NCBI RefSeq assembly: GCF_021869535.1
Contig: NW_026262723.1
Location: forward strand, 84,508,324-84,572,323
From: Mytilus californianus
Lineage: Eukaryota > Mollusca > Bivalvia > Mytilida > Mytilidae
DNA: 64,000 bases
Reading direction: 5' to 3'
Position 1 is the stretch's first letter. Every line of letters begins with the position of its first letter. A model generated the notes under the pieces. It saw only the letters and a program-made list of their open reading frames with translations. It did not search any database and was not told where the DNA came from. Made by a program: the position numbers and the translations under genes. Positions 36,590 to 49,859 of the stretch are shown piece by piece.

Positions 36590-36725
36590 CCAAGTCAGAA
36601 ATATGACAGCTGTTTTCCATTCGTTTGATGTGTTTGAGCTTTTGGATTTTGCCATTTGATAAGGGACCCTCCGTTTTGAATTTTCCTTGAAGTTCGGTAT
36701 TTTTGTTATTTTACTTTTTGAAACG
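36590..36725 (+). repeat. R2 fragment in duplication copy A
   Basis: About 135 bp with accaagtcagaaatatgaca, the gtttgatgtgtttgagcttt block and a gatttt-gccatttgataag block. The counterpart in copy B (43970-44120) carries an inverted segment in place of the last block. Confidence 0.75.
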
Positions 36726-37562
36726 GTGCATTAATTACGATATATTTTAGATTCCATTTATGAAAATCTATAGTTCAGGGATTTTTTATTTTTTTTATCA
36801 ATTTCATATGTAGATTCAAATATTTTTCAGTTCAAACGATAACGTTAAACTACTTCAGTTCAGAACTTATGTATGATGTATAGTTGCCAGCAAAAAAACA
36901 AGTTATAAGGTAAACTGTTAATATTTTTCTTCACAAATACTTCGAAATGAAAGTTTAACATTATTAAATTGAATCTCGAGGAAATTGAAGGAACCATTTG
37001 AAAACAGTTATAAATTTGTAAAATGATTAATTTACTTTCAATTGATATATAATTTTTACCGGGCTTCATCTTAGAAGTCAGAGGCGGATTTTTACATCAA
37101 TTTCTTTTCTTTTTTTTTAGTTAGGGGAGGGGGTCTGGGCCGCAGCTGTATATATGATAAATGCAAAACAAAATTTCAAATGCCACTTACTATCTGCAAT
37201 GGTACCTTACCCCTTTAAAAATCCTTGATCTGCAACTTGAAGTTAATTACTCATATGTCTTAAATCTACCGTGCAAACCTTTCTTACAACTTCTTTGAAA
37301 TTTATTGATAAATACTGTCTCTTATCTTTTCTGTTTACTTAATTATGGAGTAACTGTACACCGCATTAAATCACGTCAATCGTTTTATACCAACCGACTG
37401 TCCCTAGTATAGATAAATGCATTTTCTTCCTTTAAATCCATTTAAGACGCTTGTAATCTTATGGAACCTACAATATTTTACTGTTCATGACACTGTTATG
37501 TAACAAAAAGCGTTGAAAGTAAATATATGATGGGAGCGGGAGTATTAAGAGGCTCTGACTTT

Positions 37563-37675
37563 ATAAAAAGAAAGAAAATGTGGTATGATTGCCAATGAGA
37601 CAATCTCCACCAGAGACCAAATTACGTAGAATTTAACGACCTATAGGTCATCGTACGGCCTTCAACAATTACTTT
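37563..37675 (+). repeat. R1 fragment, copy A only
   Basis: About 110 bp of the R1 start: atgtggtatgattgccaatg, a caccagagaccaaatt block and cgtacggccttcaacaatt. It lies in the 590-bp block that copy B lacks. Confidence 0.7.
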
Positions 37676-38384
37676 TTAAGATAAATTGAAACTGAATAGA
37701 TATACAAACGGCTTGTCACTTATACTTTCCACCTTCTAATAGATTTTAGAGAATATAATTAGTTGAGCAATGTCACGTGCTGGACGCGTATGTGTACAAG
37801 AGTTGTTCATATTTCCAGGCATCTGTTAAATATTCATAGCTAGTAAAATATATTATTGTATTTTCCAAGAATCAGGTAGTCGGATGGATATAAATATTAC
37901 ACAGTCTATCAACATGGTATACACATGTCTTATCCACAAACAATTTACTAACTGTGTATATACCACTTTAGGTAATTGACGCCTCGTGTAATATATAATA
38001 AAATGACATTGTTGGAGACTCAAGGAGTGTAAACGAAATCCTGATTACACGAGGAGGGGCGAACTGGAAAAAACAGTGCAAATGTTAGACATGCTAAGCA
38101 TCGTTGTACAGTTGAATTAATCGATTCAATATTAAGGTAGTAACATTTATAATCAATATATCTTTCGTACGTCTTTCTAGGAGTAGAAAATATAGATATT
38201 CAATTTTTTATCAAAAATTATAGGACATTCGAGACAAATGATTGCTATTACGACAGCGACAGCAATGTATGAAATGATTGAAAAGGACGATAACGCTTAT
38301 TAAATTTAGTACGTACAAATGTCCATATGTAATAGTACATATACGTATTGCAGGGTTCTTTTGATCATGAGGTTTTTTTCTGAG

Positions 38385-38590
38385 GTTATTATGAGGTTAA
38401 GCTAGCTATAAAACCAAGTTCAATGCACCATGTTCTACATAAAAAAAAAATGCCAGTACCAAGTCACGAATATGACAGTTGTTATCCATTCGTTTGATGT
38501 GTTTGAGCTTTTGATTTTGCCATTTGATTAGGGACTTTCCTTTTTGAATTTTCCTCGGAGTTCAGTATTTTTGTGATTTTACTTTTTCAT
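38385..38590 (+). repeat. R2 insertion, copy A only
   Basis: A clean R2 copy: gaggttaagctagctataaa, a cagtaccaagtcacgaatat block and the tttgagcttttgattttgcc block. At the matching point in copy B (45365-45380) the sequence runs straight through, so this R2 probably inserted after the duplication. Confidence 0.75.
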
Positions 38591-40249
38591 GTACCATTGG
38601 CAATGCTAGCTTTAAGTGGTACCTGGAGTTAAAGATTTATCTTAAAGATTTTCAACATACAATTCTATCATGATCTGTAATCCAGGCGAGACATTTCAGA
38701 GTGTCAACTCTTTTTAAATTTTAGTACGAATGATAAGGGTAATAGATTATTTCGATCAATCATTGTCAGGAATTCAAAGCAGAAGTAAAGACATTTACCT
38801 TGGAATTTTTAATACTCCCCAAATAATGTGATACCTTTTTAAATTGCAGTAATACTTAGTTCAATATTCCAACCCTTAATTGAACGTTTTTAAGAGTCTC
38901 CTTAAAGTACATATTTTCAGGCAAACTAAACATGATTGGACGACATTTCGGATTTTGGTATTTTAAACAAATTTTTGAGAAATCGCAAATTAAAGTTGAA
39001 TATGCATATTTTTTAAACCTTTTTCATACATACATTTTTAGACATTTTTCACAAAATTATAATTCACTGTATATCTTGAAAATTTAAAGCTACAAGCATG
39101 TATACCATTTTTTTCGACAATCAAACCGTTGTTTTACGACCTCTAAATGCATACAAATGTCATCAAAATACGAAATATCGCCCAATTACGTATATTTTAC
39201 CTGAAAAATATGAAAAAAAATGCTTAAACTATTGTACTTCAAGCAAAATAATGAATCGATTTTTCTCTAATGTTTTTATTTAAAAAAAAACATGTGATGC
39301 CGACTAACCATAGTTGTCCCGCCCCTGTTGATAATCAGTTTGGGCATCCGTTAAACTGTAGATGTCATGTACAAATGTATGCCTATTTGTTTATATTTTT
39401 GGCAAAGGTAACAACACATTCTTTATCTCAGACGATGTTTGAGTATATTGCTGCAAACTGCCCGTGAGAAAAAAAAATAATGTTCAAATACACTTCGTAT
39501 AGACAATCTGCTGGAATCCTAACATACACAAAATTGCAATATTGTTTCTTGAAGTCTTCCATTTCTATTCTCAAATCGTAAAATATATATGAAAACAAGA
39601 TAAATGAATGTTACAGTAATGGAATCTATTTAAAGTGGTTATTCATATGAAATGTAATCAAACAAAAACTTACATGACATTACATTTAATTTTCTGTGTA
39701 GGCTTTTATTAACCATTTTATAGATATAACAGTGTTAGAAAAATATCATATTGTAATCATATTTCACGTTTATCATTTATTGTCCCGTGAGGTGACATTT
39801 TACCTTAGGTCCCTATAAACAATAGAAACCTTATACTACTCCAACTAATACTTATTATATTGACAAAGCAGACTTCTGCATGGTCAATATTGCCAGGATC
39901 CGTTTATGTTGAATTCAGTTTGTTCTAATGTAAATTATTTTGATCAATTCACAATAAGCTTCCATTAGAAATAAAGCTACTATTAAAAGAATATAACGCA
40001 AACTTTTTTTAATACTACCAGAAATATATATCTTATTATTCAAAATGCCTAATTTACAATTATCACACTTTTGTAGATATTAATAAAAATCTTGAATAAT
40101 GACAAGACGTCAGTGATAAAATTTTGAGGTACTTTAGTGAATTTATTATCGTCTCCTATTTTCAAATTTTGATTGGTAAGAAGAAAATTTCGGTTCTTTG
40201 CTACTGCGTTTTAATCATTTAGATTGGCAAAATTCTCTCATGCCGATTT

Positions 40250-40400
40250 CATTAAAAAAAAATATAATAACAAAAATACCGACCTCCAGGTAAATTCAAA
40301 AGGGGAAGTCCATAAAAACCGTCAAAAACAAACGTTAGACTTTATCAACCAACGAAACGAATGGCAAACAACTGTTATTTTCGTGACTTATAAGATGTGA
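40250..40400 (-). repeat. R2 variant, - strand
   Basis: Degenerate R2 on the - strand (aaggggaagtccataaaaac on the + strand), followed by a cggttaactactgttgcc block. It is shared with copy B at about 52200-52330. Confidence 0.55.
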
Positions 40401-41737
40401 ACATCGGTTAACTACTGTTGCCTTAATTTACCTCATTATTCAGCATCTATTCTATTATACATAATGATGACTTGATATTGAAATTCTAACGATTAAATGT
40501 CGAATTTAATCACCATTGCACCTGCATTGATACTGCTCACATTCTCTGGAACCTGCATTGATCCGGCTTTTGGTATGACGTGTAAAATGAATATTCATGT
40601 TTAAGTTTTCTGTGTATTGTTTCATGTAATGTTTTCTGTCTTATCGACTTTTTTCTTTTGGTCATGATGTTTTTTAAGAGTTGTTAAAATTATAATGGCC
40701 GTTCCATTTCAATAGTGGTTTTTTTATTGATAAAATTTATAAGAAATTGATTTCAGAATCTAATAATGAGTAATCGCTTTTGTTAAAATATTTTTGCCTT
40801 CCTATTTATCCTTGGAGAAACCTTTAATTTTAAATTGTGGCTAGTGGCTTATAGTCCAGTCAATCTACGAGCAACAAAAACTACACGAGTGTTTTTATGT
40901 CCAGGATATCATCATATGTGATATATTGAGCCTTCCAAGTTAAAAGTGGTGGAAAAAGATGATTTTGGCTTAAAATCATTTTTAAATAAAAATTCAATGA
41001 AAACTGTGAAATTTCAATATTTATGTTGTAAGTGTAGCAACATCATTTATTACAATATAACTTTTTAGTATCACAAACCTGATTGTATAAGGAAACTGAC
41101 AAAATTTCATGATCGTACTTGGAACTTTGAGGCAAAAACTAAGATTGTATCATAAAATATCCGAAAATCGGAAACCTGAAAATTTCTGATATGTATCTCT
41201 AATTAAAAAGATTACAAATACTATTGTATAAGGAAACTGACAAAATTTCAAGTCCAGAAATTGCTATCTAAGATTTTTATCAAAACATTTCCGAAAACAG
41301 GAAACCGGAACATTTGTCAAATGTCAAATGTTATGTAAATTAAGATTTGTTTCTAAAATATATACTGAGTACGTTGATAGATTTAAAATCTCTCATGACA
41401 AACCTTATTTATGATAAAAAGATTAGTTAAAATCCTCCTTTTTTGGGAGGGGGGAGAGGGATCATTCAAAAATTAAAAAGTAATTAAATGATTATTGTGA
41501 TTCTGTCGTAATATCTGTTGCAAAGACTTTTCTGAAAAATCGTATAGCTATGTTTAAATTGACCTCGAGCCTGAAAAGTAACAGGGAGAAGAAATAGTTG
41601 AAACTGGTTACGTCGAGTTATTGAAACCATTTAAGTTTGGTTATTACGCAGATAATAGCTGGTAGATTTTGAATCAAAGTGTGGCATATATTATATCTGT
41701 AAGAAAACCCTCCACTGATTATTAATGTGTATGTGTA

Positions 41738-42010
41738 TGATAAGGAGATGTGGTGTGATTGCTACATCAGACAACTATCTTCTTAAGTCCAAAATAATGT
41801 AACCAACAATAGATCACCATACGCAGGAGTTCAACGTGAGCAAAACTATACCATAACAAGTGTGAAACAATTCAAACGAGAAAACTAACGGCTTAATTTA
41901 TGAAAAAACAAAAAACGGAAAACAAGTATGACATACAGCCTTCATCGACAACCACTGAATAACAGGATCCCAACTTGATCCATCGAATGAGAAAACCATT
42001 ATAAATTGTA
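41738..42010 (+). repeat. R1 copy in duplication copy B
   Basis: Counterpart of the R1 copy at 34525 in copy A, with the same variant features (gatgtggtgtgattgctaca and a gaaaactaacggcttaattt block). Confidence 0.7.
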
Positions 42011-43969
42011 TCAGTATGCTATTTGTTTTCAACCTTTTAATTTTAGTTATGCAAAAAATCATTGACATACAGGTGAAACGATAATTAACATTTTTTCAAT
42101 CTGACATGGAATCGAACAAACTTAGAAAAATCCTCGTGATTATACAACTGCACATGGTTGTCCTTCTATTGATATTTATGTTTATATTGGCTACTCAATA
42201 TTGAGTTTTCTGCACATTGTCATTATTTTTCTGACTTTTTTAACAATGGATTTACTTATCTTCAATTTCAACTCAAATGTTTTCGTATTGAATATTACAA
42301 ACATAGCTGATTAAGCTTAGATGTAACTCTTCCTTGAAATTTGACATAATTAAATCATATCATTAATATATGCACGAATCTTACTTAAATTTGTTTTAGT
42401 CAAAGATTGCTTCATAGTACATGTGTATATCATAGTTATAATAGAATTCTTAGTTGTTTCAATTGCAAGACTAGTTGACTAATGTTTCACTTCAAAAAAG
42501 TTTCAAGTTAATTATGCAGAGAAATTATGCTGACAATTTTGAAGAAAACAAATTTTTATTTGTTTCAACAGTGTTGATGGAAAACTTTTGCAGGTTCACT
42601 AGACAATAGTGTACCTTCTATAATGTTCAATGATAAAAAAAAAAACTCAGTTCTAAACACGGTAAAAACTGAGAAAAAGGAATTTTAAAAGTGTCATAAG
42701 TCAAAAGGAAACTTCTCCAGTCTATGTGCAATTAATGTGAAAAAGTTGAATAATGAAGAGGGAAAAAAACAATCTAGTAAGCGGTGACACTAACTGGTTA
42801 CGATCTAAATCTGTCTGAAATAGGAGGTACACATTTTCAGTATAAGTGCAAATCAATAAATAAGGTTTGAAAAATAATGAAGGAAAACTGTTTAAGTTTG
42901 GCATGAGACAAACTAGGTACCCTCATTGTGTTTCAGACAGACAGAATGACGGATGGTCATAGTTAAAAAATTACCAGAACTGTTTGTTCCGAAGATCTCG
43001 TATGGTCGATGAAACAGAAAGTAGAATGAAGCATTGTCAGATCCTAGTGAGCGAAACGTGGACACATGATCTATAATTCAATCAGATTGCCTTGGATGCC
43101 CCCCCCCCCCCCTTTCTCCCATAGTGTACTCATTAATATAAAGCTTGATGTTTAACGTAATTTTATATTTAGGAACCATTCGATTAAATGTATGACACTT
43201 TTGCAAATGTTCCAGCTTACGGTTTATATGTAAATTACAAATGGTTAGTCTAAATCTGCTTGTAACACACTTGAAATTACAGAATGACGTGACTATTAAA
43301 AAAGAACATCTGATCTGATTCCATATCGTTGTATCAAAGATAATTTGTCATTTCTTTTCATAGATTTCTTTCCTGCTTACACTTAATACCGGCGATATCA
43401 AACAATTTGCTTTAGAACAATCTTACGTGGGTGCCAAAATAGTGAGCACTTTTTGTTGCTGTTAGATATAGAGTTGGGGGATGAGACGAAAAAGATAGGA
43501 TGAAAGGATATAACTACCAATGCACGACTATTTTATTACTTCTGATATGGGACGAGCCACGATGTGTCCAGGCTTATAGTGATACATTGTTATCATATTT
43601 ATCCAGTGCATACTGAAACAAAACTCTCTGTCATGATATCATGACCTATTTGATGTAGTAACAGTGACGTGAGTCTTTTTGCCGCTCAGTAATCTCTAAC
43701 ATCGTATTTGAATACAAATTTCAAATTAAGAAAATTTACTACAGTACAAACAGTTTTTTGCTCTCTCTCCCTCAGAAAATGTAAATAAAACTTATCTTGT
43801 TGTAATGAAGTTAGTAAAGAATTTGTCAAAGAAAGCTTTCAGATTTATTTTTTTAATTTGTCTTTTAACTTAAATTTATGAGGCATGTCGCTATACCACA
43901 TAGCATGCGAAGCGCAACAGTTTATAAGTAATTGTTTACAAAATAAAATTGCATATATGCATTTGATGC

Positions 43970-44120
43970 CTGTACCAATATGACAGTTGTTTTCCATTCG
44001 TTTGATGTGTTTGAGCTTTTGATTTTATGGCAAAATCAAAAGCTCAAACACATCAAACGAAGGGACTCTCCGTTTTAAATTTTCCTTGAAGTTCGGTATT
44101 TTTGTTATTTTACTTTTTGA
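43970..44120 (+). repeat. R2 fragment with inverted repeat, copy B
   Basis: Counterpart of 36590-36725. From about 44001 to 44062, ttcgtttgatgtgtttgagc and the bases that follow are succeeded by their own reverse complement (gctcaaacacatcaaacgaa). The perfect arms replace about 12 bp of the ancestral sequence. Confidence 0.85.
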
Positions 44121-46371
44121 TACGGTGCATTAATTATGATATAATTTAGATTCCATTTATGAAAATTTATAGTTCAGGGATTTTTGATTTTTTTATCAAT
44201 TATTAATGTGTGGATTCAAATATTTTTCGGTTCAAACGATAACGTAAAACTACTTCAGAACTTATGTATGATGTATAGTTGCCAGCAAAAAAAAACAAGT
44301 TATAAGGTAAACTGTTAATCTTTTTCTTCACAAATACTTCGAAATGAAAGTTTAACACTATTAAATTGAATCTCGAGGAAATTGAAGGAATCATTTGAAA
44401 ACAGTTGTAAATTTGTAAATGATTGACTTACTTTCAATTTATATATCATTTTTACCGGGCTTCAACTTACGAAGTCAGAGACGGATTTTTACATCAATTT
44501 CTTTTCTTTTCTTTTTTATTTAGGGGTGGGGGTCTGGGCCGCCGCTATATATATGATAAATGCAAAACAAAATTCAGATGCCACTTCCTAAGTATGTGTA
44601 CAAGAGTTGTTCATATTTCCGGGCATCTGTTAAATATTCATAGCTAGTAATAGATATTATTGTATTTTCCAAGCATCAGGTAGTCGGATGGATACACAGT
44701 CCGTCAACATAGTATACACATGTCTTATCCATAAACAATTTACTAACTGTGTATATTCCACTTTAGGTAATTGACGCCCAGTGTAATATATAATATAATG
44801 ACATTGTTCGAGACTCAAGGAGTGTAAACGAAATGCTAATTACACGTGGAGGGGCGAACTGGAAAAAACAGTGCAAATGTTAGACATGCTAAGCATCGTT
44901 GTACAGTGGAATTAATCGATTCAATATTAAGGTAGTAACATTTATAATCAATATATCTTTCGTACGTCTTTCTAGGAGTAGAAAATATAAATGTTCAATC
45001 TTTTATTAAAAATTATAGGACATCGTCCAACCTGTGCGGAAAAAAAATATTCTAGATTCTATTTTTTATTTCACTATACAAGAAAAATGTGAATAAAACA
45101 AAGACTTAACAGAAATTTAATATATATGATGGGACTTTAAAATCACTTTAATTTCTTTTACTATTCTATATTTCCCCATTTCTTGTTACCTTATTATTTC
45201 ATTAAATTGTCTCGGTTACGACTAAAATCTCAAAATTCGAGACAAATGATTGCTATTACGACAACGATGTTAAATTAATGAAAAGGACGATAACACTTAT
45301 TTAATTTAGTACGTCCAAATGTCCATATGTAATTAGTACATATACGTACTGCAAGGTTCTTTTGATCGTGAGCTTATTTTCATGTACCATTGACAATGCT
45401 AGCTTTAAGTGGTCCCTGTAGTTAAAGATTTATCTTAAAGATTTTCGACATACAATTTTATCATGATCTGTAATGCAGGTGAGACATTTCAGCGTGTCAA
45501 CTCTATTTACATTTTAGTACGAATGATAAGGGTAATAGATTATTTCGATCAATTATTGTCAGGAATTCAAAACAGAAGTAAAGACATTTACCTTGATATT
45601 TTTTGTGTACTCTAATCAAACAAAAAATTACATGACATTACATTTAATTTTCTGTGTAGGCTTTTATTAACCATTTTATAGATATAACATTCTTAGAAAA
45701 ATATCATATTGACATCATATTAAACGTTTATCATTTATTGTCCTGTGAGGTGACATTTTACCTTAGGCTCCTATAAACGATAGAAACCTTATACTACTCC
45801 AACATATACTTATTCTATTGACAAAGCAGACTTCTGCAAGGTCAATATTGCCAGGATCCGTTTATGTTGAATTCAGTTTGTTCTAATGTAAATTATTTCG
45901 ATCAATCCACAATAAGCTTACATTAGAAATAAAGCTACTTTTAAAAGAATATAACGCAATCTTTTTTAATACTACCAGAAATATATATCTTACAATTTAA
46001 TCAAAGATCAAAACTGCTTTCATTTTATATACATGTCTCATGGGCGATCAACCAATCTTTGCTTTCGTTTTAAATATGTGTCATGTGCGATCGAACCCTT
46101 TCTCGAACCATAATAGTATGTGTGAAATGTATAAATTCGGCTCCTTTTGTTTTTCAAGGACAAATATAATCAACAAAGAATTTGGAATGATATGGCTACA
46201 GTATTAATTTTTTGAGCAGAGAAGATAAGGCAAGATGAACTTACAAATCGCCGAACCATTATTTTTTGCAAGCCTGTGCTTCACTGGTAGGCAATGACAG
46301 CTACAATCCTCTACGTTAAATGCTAAATAGACAGATCGTATAAAAATTGAGCCCCGATACGCAGCAAACAC

Positions 46372-46386
46372 CCCCCCCCCCCCCCC
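46372..46386 (+). repeat. Poly-C tract in N2
   Basis: An uninterrupted run of about 15 to 17 C near the 3' end of N2. A similar run at 43099-43113 lies in the block that is specific to duplication copy B. Confidence 0.8.
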
Positions 46387-46748
46387 TCCTCATGAACTCT
46401 TTGGTTTCCATTGCAGCTTATTAATTATAAAATTAAAAGAGAACACCCTTAGTTCCAAACTGGGACCAATTCCGGAACCGGTCTCTTTTGTACATTCAAA
46501 GAAGACCCAATCTAATCTCTGTGGGAACACAGAAGAATATAACCCCAAATATAAGCTAGCGTACAATGTGGGGTCCTGTTCCATTTTCATCTTGCCATAT
46601 CCCTCCAAATGAGTGGGGCATACCCACTCACTGCTAAAGAAATTACCCTTGAACCCCAGGCCAATTAAACGGATTGGTGCCACCTTTAAGTCCCAACCGA
46701 GTTTCACTTGTTATTAATATAATCTCATTTATAACAGTTCTTATAATT

Positions 46749-47335
46749 TCACTGAGGAAAAATAACTGGTCCTCCGGGTGTCATGAACTTTTCAAGTGCT
46801 CCTTGTAAAATATTCTGATAAATATCATTACCAATCTTTGATAAATGTGTTCCGTCATATCTAAACAAATTACTTTCTGTAGCACGTATGTTACTGTGCC
46901 TAATTGCACACCCACCGATGCTCAGAACCAAATTTTTGACGCGGAGATTTACTCGTTTACGAGCCTTTTCAACGGCTTTACCACAATTGGCATTGTGCCA
47001 GTACCGTCTCATTAATATGTCTGACCATATTATTTTATAAGCTGGATATAATGCATGTAACCAAAGCAGGTCACATTATATGTCATTGAATAATTCCTCT
47101 GATGTCAATATACCTAAATCATTAAACCCAAGTTGAATAACAAGGAACCTCGGAAGGGGGCGGTTAAGCAACCTTTGTTCAAAGACTCTATTTAAATCAC
47201 CCCACCTCATACACCTTTGACCAATCCAAACCATATAAGCACCTGTATTCTGTAGGCCAAGGTGAAGACCCCCAGATCTAGACGAAACTTTTTATTGTTC
47301 CAATATACTATGGATGATCCTATTAACCAAACTGT
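46749..47335 (-). pseudogene. N2 SGNH hydrolase, frameshifted
   Basis: Reading on the - strand, the start near 47335 shows VWLIGSSIVYW with the catalytic serine block. After a frameshift come an IQLGFNDLG block (the G-x-N-D block) and, at the end, YDGTHLSKIGNDIYQNIL with the D-x-x-H pair. These are the blocks of the SGNH esterase superfamily, found in the extra ORF of many Ngaro-like elements with an unknown role in the life cycle. The frame is broken at least twice. A further open frame on the same strand (46707-46390) has no recognisable domain. Confidence 0.7.
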
Positions 47336-47480
47336 TTTGGCGCGTACAATTGATAAAATTGAGAAGTATGTATTATTTCAATGAGCTATTGCGGTTTAAT
47401 ATGTATAAGCTTAAATGTTCAAACGGATGTATTTTGTGTAAGCATCCGTTCTCCAACGACCCCATTTCTTTAATGTGCCG

Positions 47481-48339
47481 TCATCTACTCCTAGCTTTTT
47501 TTGCTTCAGTTGCTCTCCCGATTCTGAAAGAATGTGCTCTGAAATATCCATTGACTTTGCAGAATGAAAAACTCTTTAGACGAAAAGTGATAACAAGTAA
47601 GACTTGATCCATCAAAATGTTTGTATAATTTACTTCCTGGCGAAGGATATCGAATTTGTTAAAATTTCTCAAGTAAGTGAATGGGACACACAGATTTGTC
47701 GATTTGCTCACTGGTAATCAAAATTAAAGAAGAGTATAGTTGATCTGTTTTGGAACTACGTATACACAGGCGAAGCTCTTCCTTGTGGTCAGATTTGACA
47801 ATTGAAACGTCAGATATGTGTATAACATATGCCCCTAATTCAGTCTTACTTTCCGCAGCAATCTCACCAACGCGAAGTAAAGCGAAAAACTTAGACTAAA
47901 AGCTGAAGCAAACGTGGATGATTCGTACGACGAAAAGCAGACATGTTGAAGCGACCTGATTAATGTTCGTAATAAATCAATTGAAATCTGTACCCGCAAA
48001 TCAGTTTTTTTTTGTTTTTTTTTTTGGATTTGACCTTTTTAAACCTTCTAATGTTTTCCCTACTAAAAAGGATTTTGTACTATCTGTTAAATCTTGAATC
48101 TTATGTTGACAACTAATTCCTGACATTTATGTTAAGACAGTAGAGGCTGACATACAACTGAATGAAAGGGAGGCGATGTCAAATATTAAATCGCTAAGTG
48201 GGGCTGGCCAAATATCATGTAGGTTGTATGTTGATCGAAAAGTTTTAAAGGTCTCGACTGCCGTATTGTATGTTTTCCAGGTTTTTTGTGCCATAGAACT
48301 GGTAAGACGATGGTTTAATTCGATTTTTAAAGCGTCCAA
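47481..48339 (-). pseudogene. N2 tyrosine recombinase, frameshifted
   Basis: The N-terminal DNA-binding part is at 48339-48127 (MAQKTWKTYNTAVETFKTF). The middle reads in shifted frames (LIRSLQHVCFSSYESS, ALVRL). The C-terminal part at 47711-47481 has AHSFRIGRAT, the H-x-x-R box. The end with the nucleophile tyrosine was not found, so the catalytic C-terminus seems lost or shifted. Confidence 0.7.
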
Positions 48340-48670
48340 AGAGGTCTGGAATCGCTATTCTGTACTGATCGCCTTCTGGACAAAGGTTTCTGAACCGCTG
48401 CAAATCACAATGGGATAATGAATCGGCTATAATATTTTTTTTACCAGGAATGTCCTCTGCTTTAAATACTATATTATATTTCAATATGGAAAAAACTAGA
48501 TTCCTGAAAAGGAACATAATTCTATTCGACTTAGAAGTTCTCTTGTTTATGATAGTTACAACGGCCTGATTATCCACATAGAAAATGATTCGTTTGTTTT
48601 TAAGATGTACTCCCCATATATGAAGTGATATAATAACTGGTAAACGTTCCAAGTACGTAATGTCCTTCAA
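48245..48670 (-). pseudogene. N2 RNase H domain
   Basis: A frame of 141 residues with ITYLERLPVIISLHIWG, IIFYVDNQAVVTIINKRTSK (DNQA block) and ADSLSHCDLQRF. It is typical of RNase H in DIRS/Ngaro elements, and ends by merging into the linker before the recombinase. Confidence 0.8.
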
Positions 48671-48721
48671 GAAATCATGTTCTACCCATTCTTTTGGCCA
48701 ACAGTTTTGTGCCCATTTTCC

Positions 48722-49844
48722 CTAAAAGTAAATGCCAAAACCTCTGTTTTGACCCCCGGCACTATCAATCATGACCGTGACTCCGTTATATTGGTCTAAA
48801 AAAGAGCTCCAAACTTTGATGTCTTCACGCATGTTGCATGATACCCGTACCCTGTGGTGTGCTTTTCTTATGTTACAAGTAGCATCTATTAATCTTCGGC
48901 AAAAAGCCCTTCCAGGGGCAATAACTAGGCATGCAAAGTTTAACAACCCTATCAGGGACTGTAACTGACACAATGTTACTTTTTTTTAATGTAGAAAGCT
49001 GCAAAGTTTGTTTTAAATTGGTCAGTTTTCCCCAGGGAGCCTCATTTCCATTTTTAAAGTATCAAATTCAATACCTAAGAAGGTCAAAGATTCTGTGGGT
49101 TAAACGGTTTTGTCTTCGGCTAATCCCAAGCTGAACAAATTTCCTTGAACGTTTCAAGTGTTTTCTGACAAGTTGGACTATTTGCTTCGCTTCCAAAAAG
49201 CTGATTGAGGCTCCCTGTTGTAAACAACGATCAAAATAATACTTACCATCAAAAATAAAATCCAACTGGTCAAAATCAGAAGGTGAAACCCTTAATAACG
49301 AAATGCATTTTTAACGTCGGACTTTGAAAGTTTTCCGGCTATTCCTATATTTTTGCACGAACCTAACGGCGTCGTCAATACCCGAATACTGCACAGCGCA
49401 ATATTTCTCATCTATAAAGTCATTCAGTGAGTTATGTAGGGGATGGGAAAGATTATGAATTAAACGATAATCCCCGTTCTTCTTTTCAGCCAAAAACATA
49501 GGAGAAATGCGTAGAGTTGGCAAAGGTGGGTGGTCAAAAAGACCGTTCATTCTACCTAGAGTAATCTCTTTATTATTTTTTTCTCTGACAAGTTCTGGAT
49601 GTACAGTCACACATTTTGAATTGTTTGCATGAACAGGTAACCGTGAACCGGAATATTGCAATATGAAACCAAATCGAAGACCATTTATTAGTTTGCTGTT
49701 GCTTTTGATGGGTAAAATTTTAGATTCTTCTACTTCATTCACATAAATAGGGAAGTATCCCAAAAAGTACAACTGGTAATCCTTACCTCTTTTTGCAGGC
49801 CCCATTAGGGTGGTTTCCAGAGCACCTGAAACATTTTTGTTCAA
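48722..49844 (-). pseudogene. N2 reverse transcriptase, YxDD region deleted
   Basis: The frame at 49844-49311 carries the RT N-terminus (PPLPTLRISPMFLAEKKNG and YRLIHNLSHPLHNSLNDF). After a stop come SPSDFDQLDF and GKYYFDRCLQQGASIS. At about 49200 the sequence jumps straight to the thumb region (FKEICS, then LTFL). The palm segment that should hold the Y-x-DD motif is absent. The 48973-48722 frame holds the connection domain (LCQLQSLIGLLNFACLVIAPG). Inactive for that reason. Confidence 0.75.
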
Positions 49845-49859
49845 ATATACATGCTGCCC

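Larger units (their letters stand above)
33468..40670 (+). repeat. Tandem segmental duplication, copy A
   Basis: A 7.2-kb unit that recurs in the same orientation directly after itself. Homology to copy B starts at ttttaagagttgttaaaat (33468) and ends at cttttttcttttggtcatga (about 40670), where copy B begins with the same starting sequence. The unit holds no supported gene. It contains an R1 copy (34525), R2 copies (36590, 38385, 40250) and short direct repeats with a tgtataaggaaactgacaaa block at about 33884 and 34017. Blocks present here but absent from copy B are about 37193-37785, 38371-38580 and 38810-39650. Confidence 0.85.

Noticed and set aside
35438-44394. Matching short frames in both duplication copies (35438-35647 with 42722-42904; 36860-37069 with 44203-44394)
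   Set aside because: The similarity comes from the segmental duplication. The frames differ in length, have frameshifts between copies and no domain.
46390-46707. Open frame after the SGNH hydrolase in N2
   Set aside because: Not listed as a gene: no domain recognised, and it lies in the 3' part of a decayed element. It could be a remnant of an element protein.
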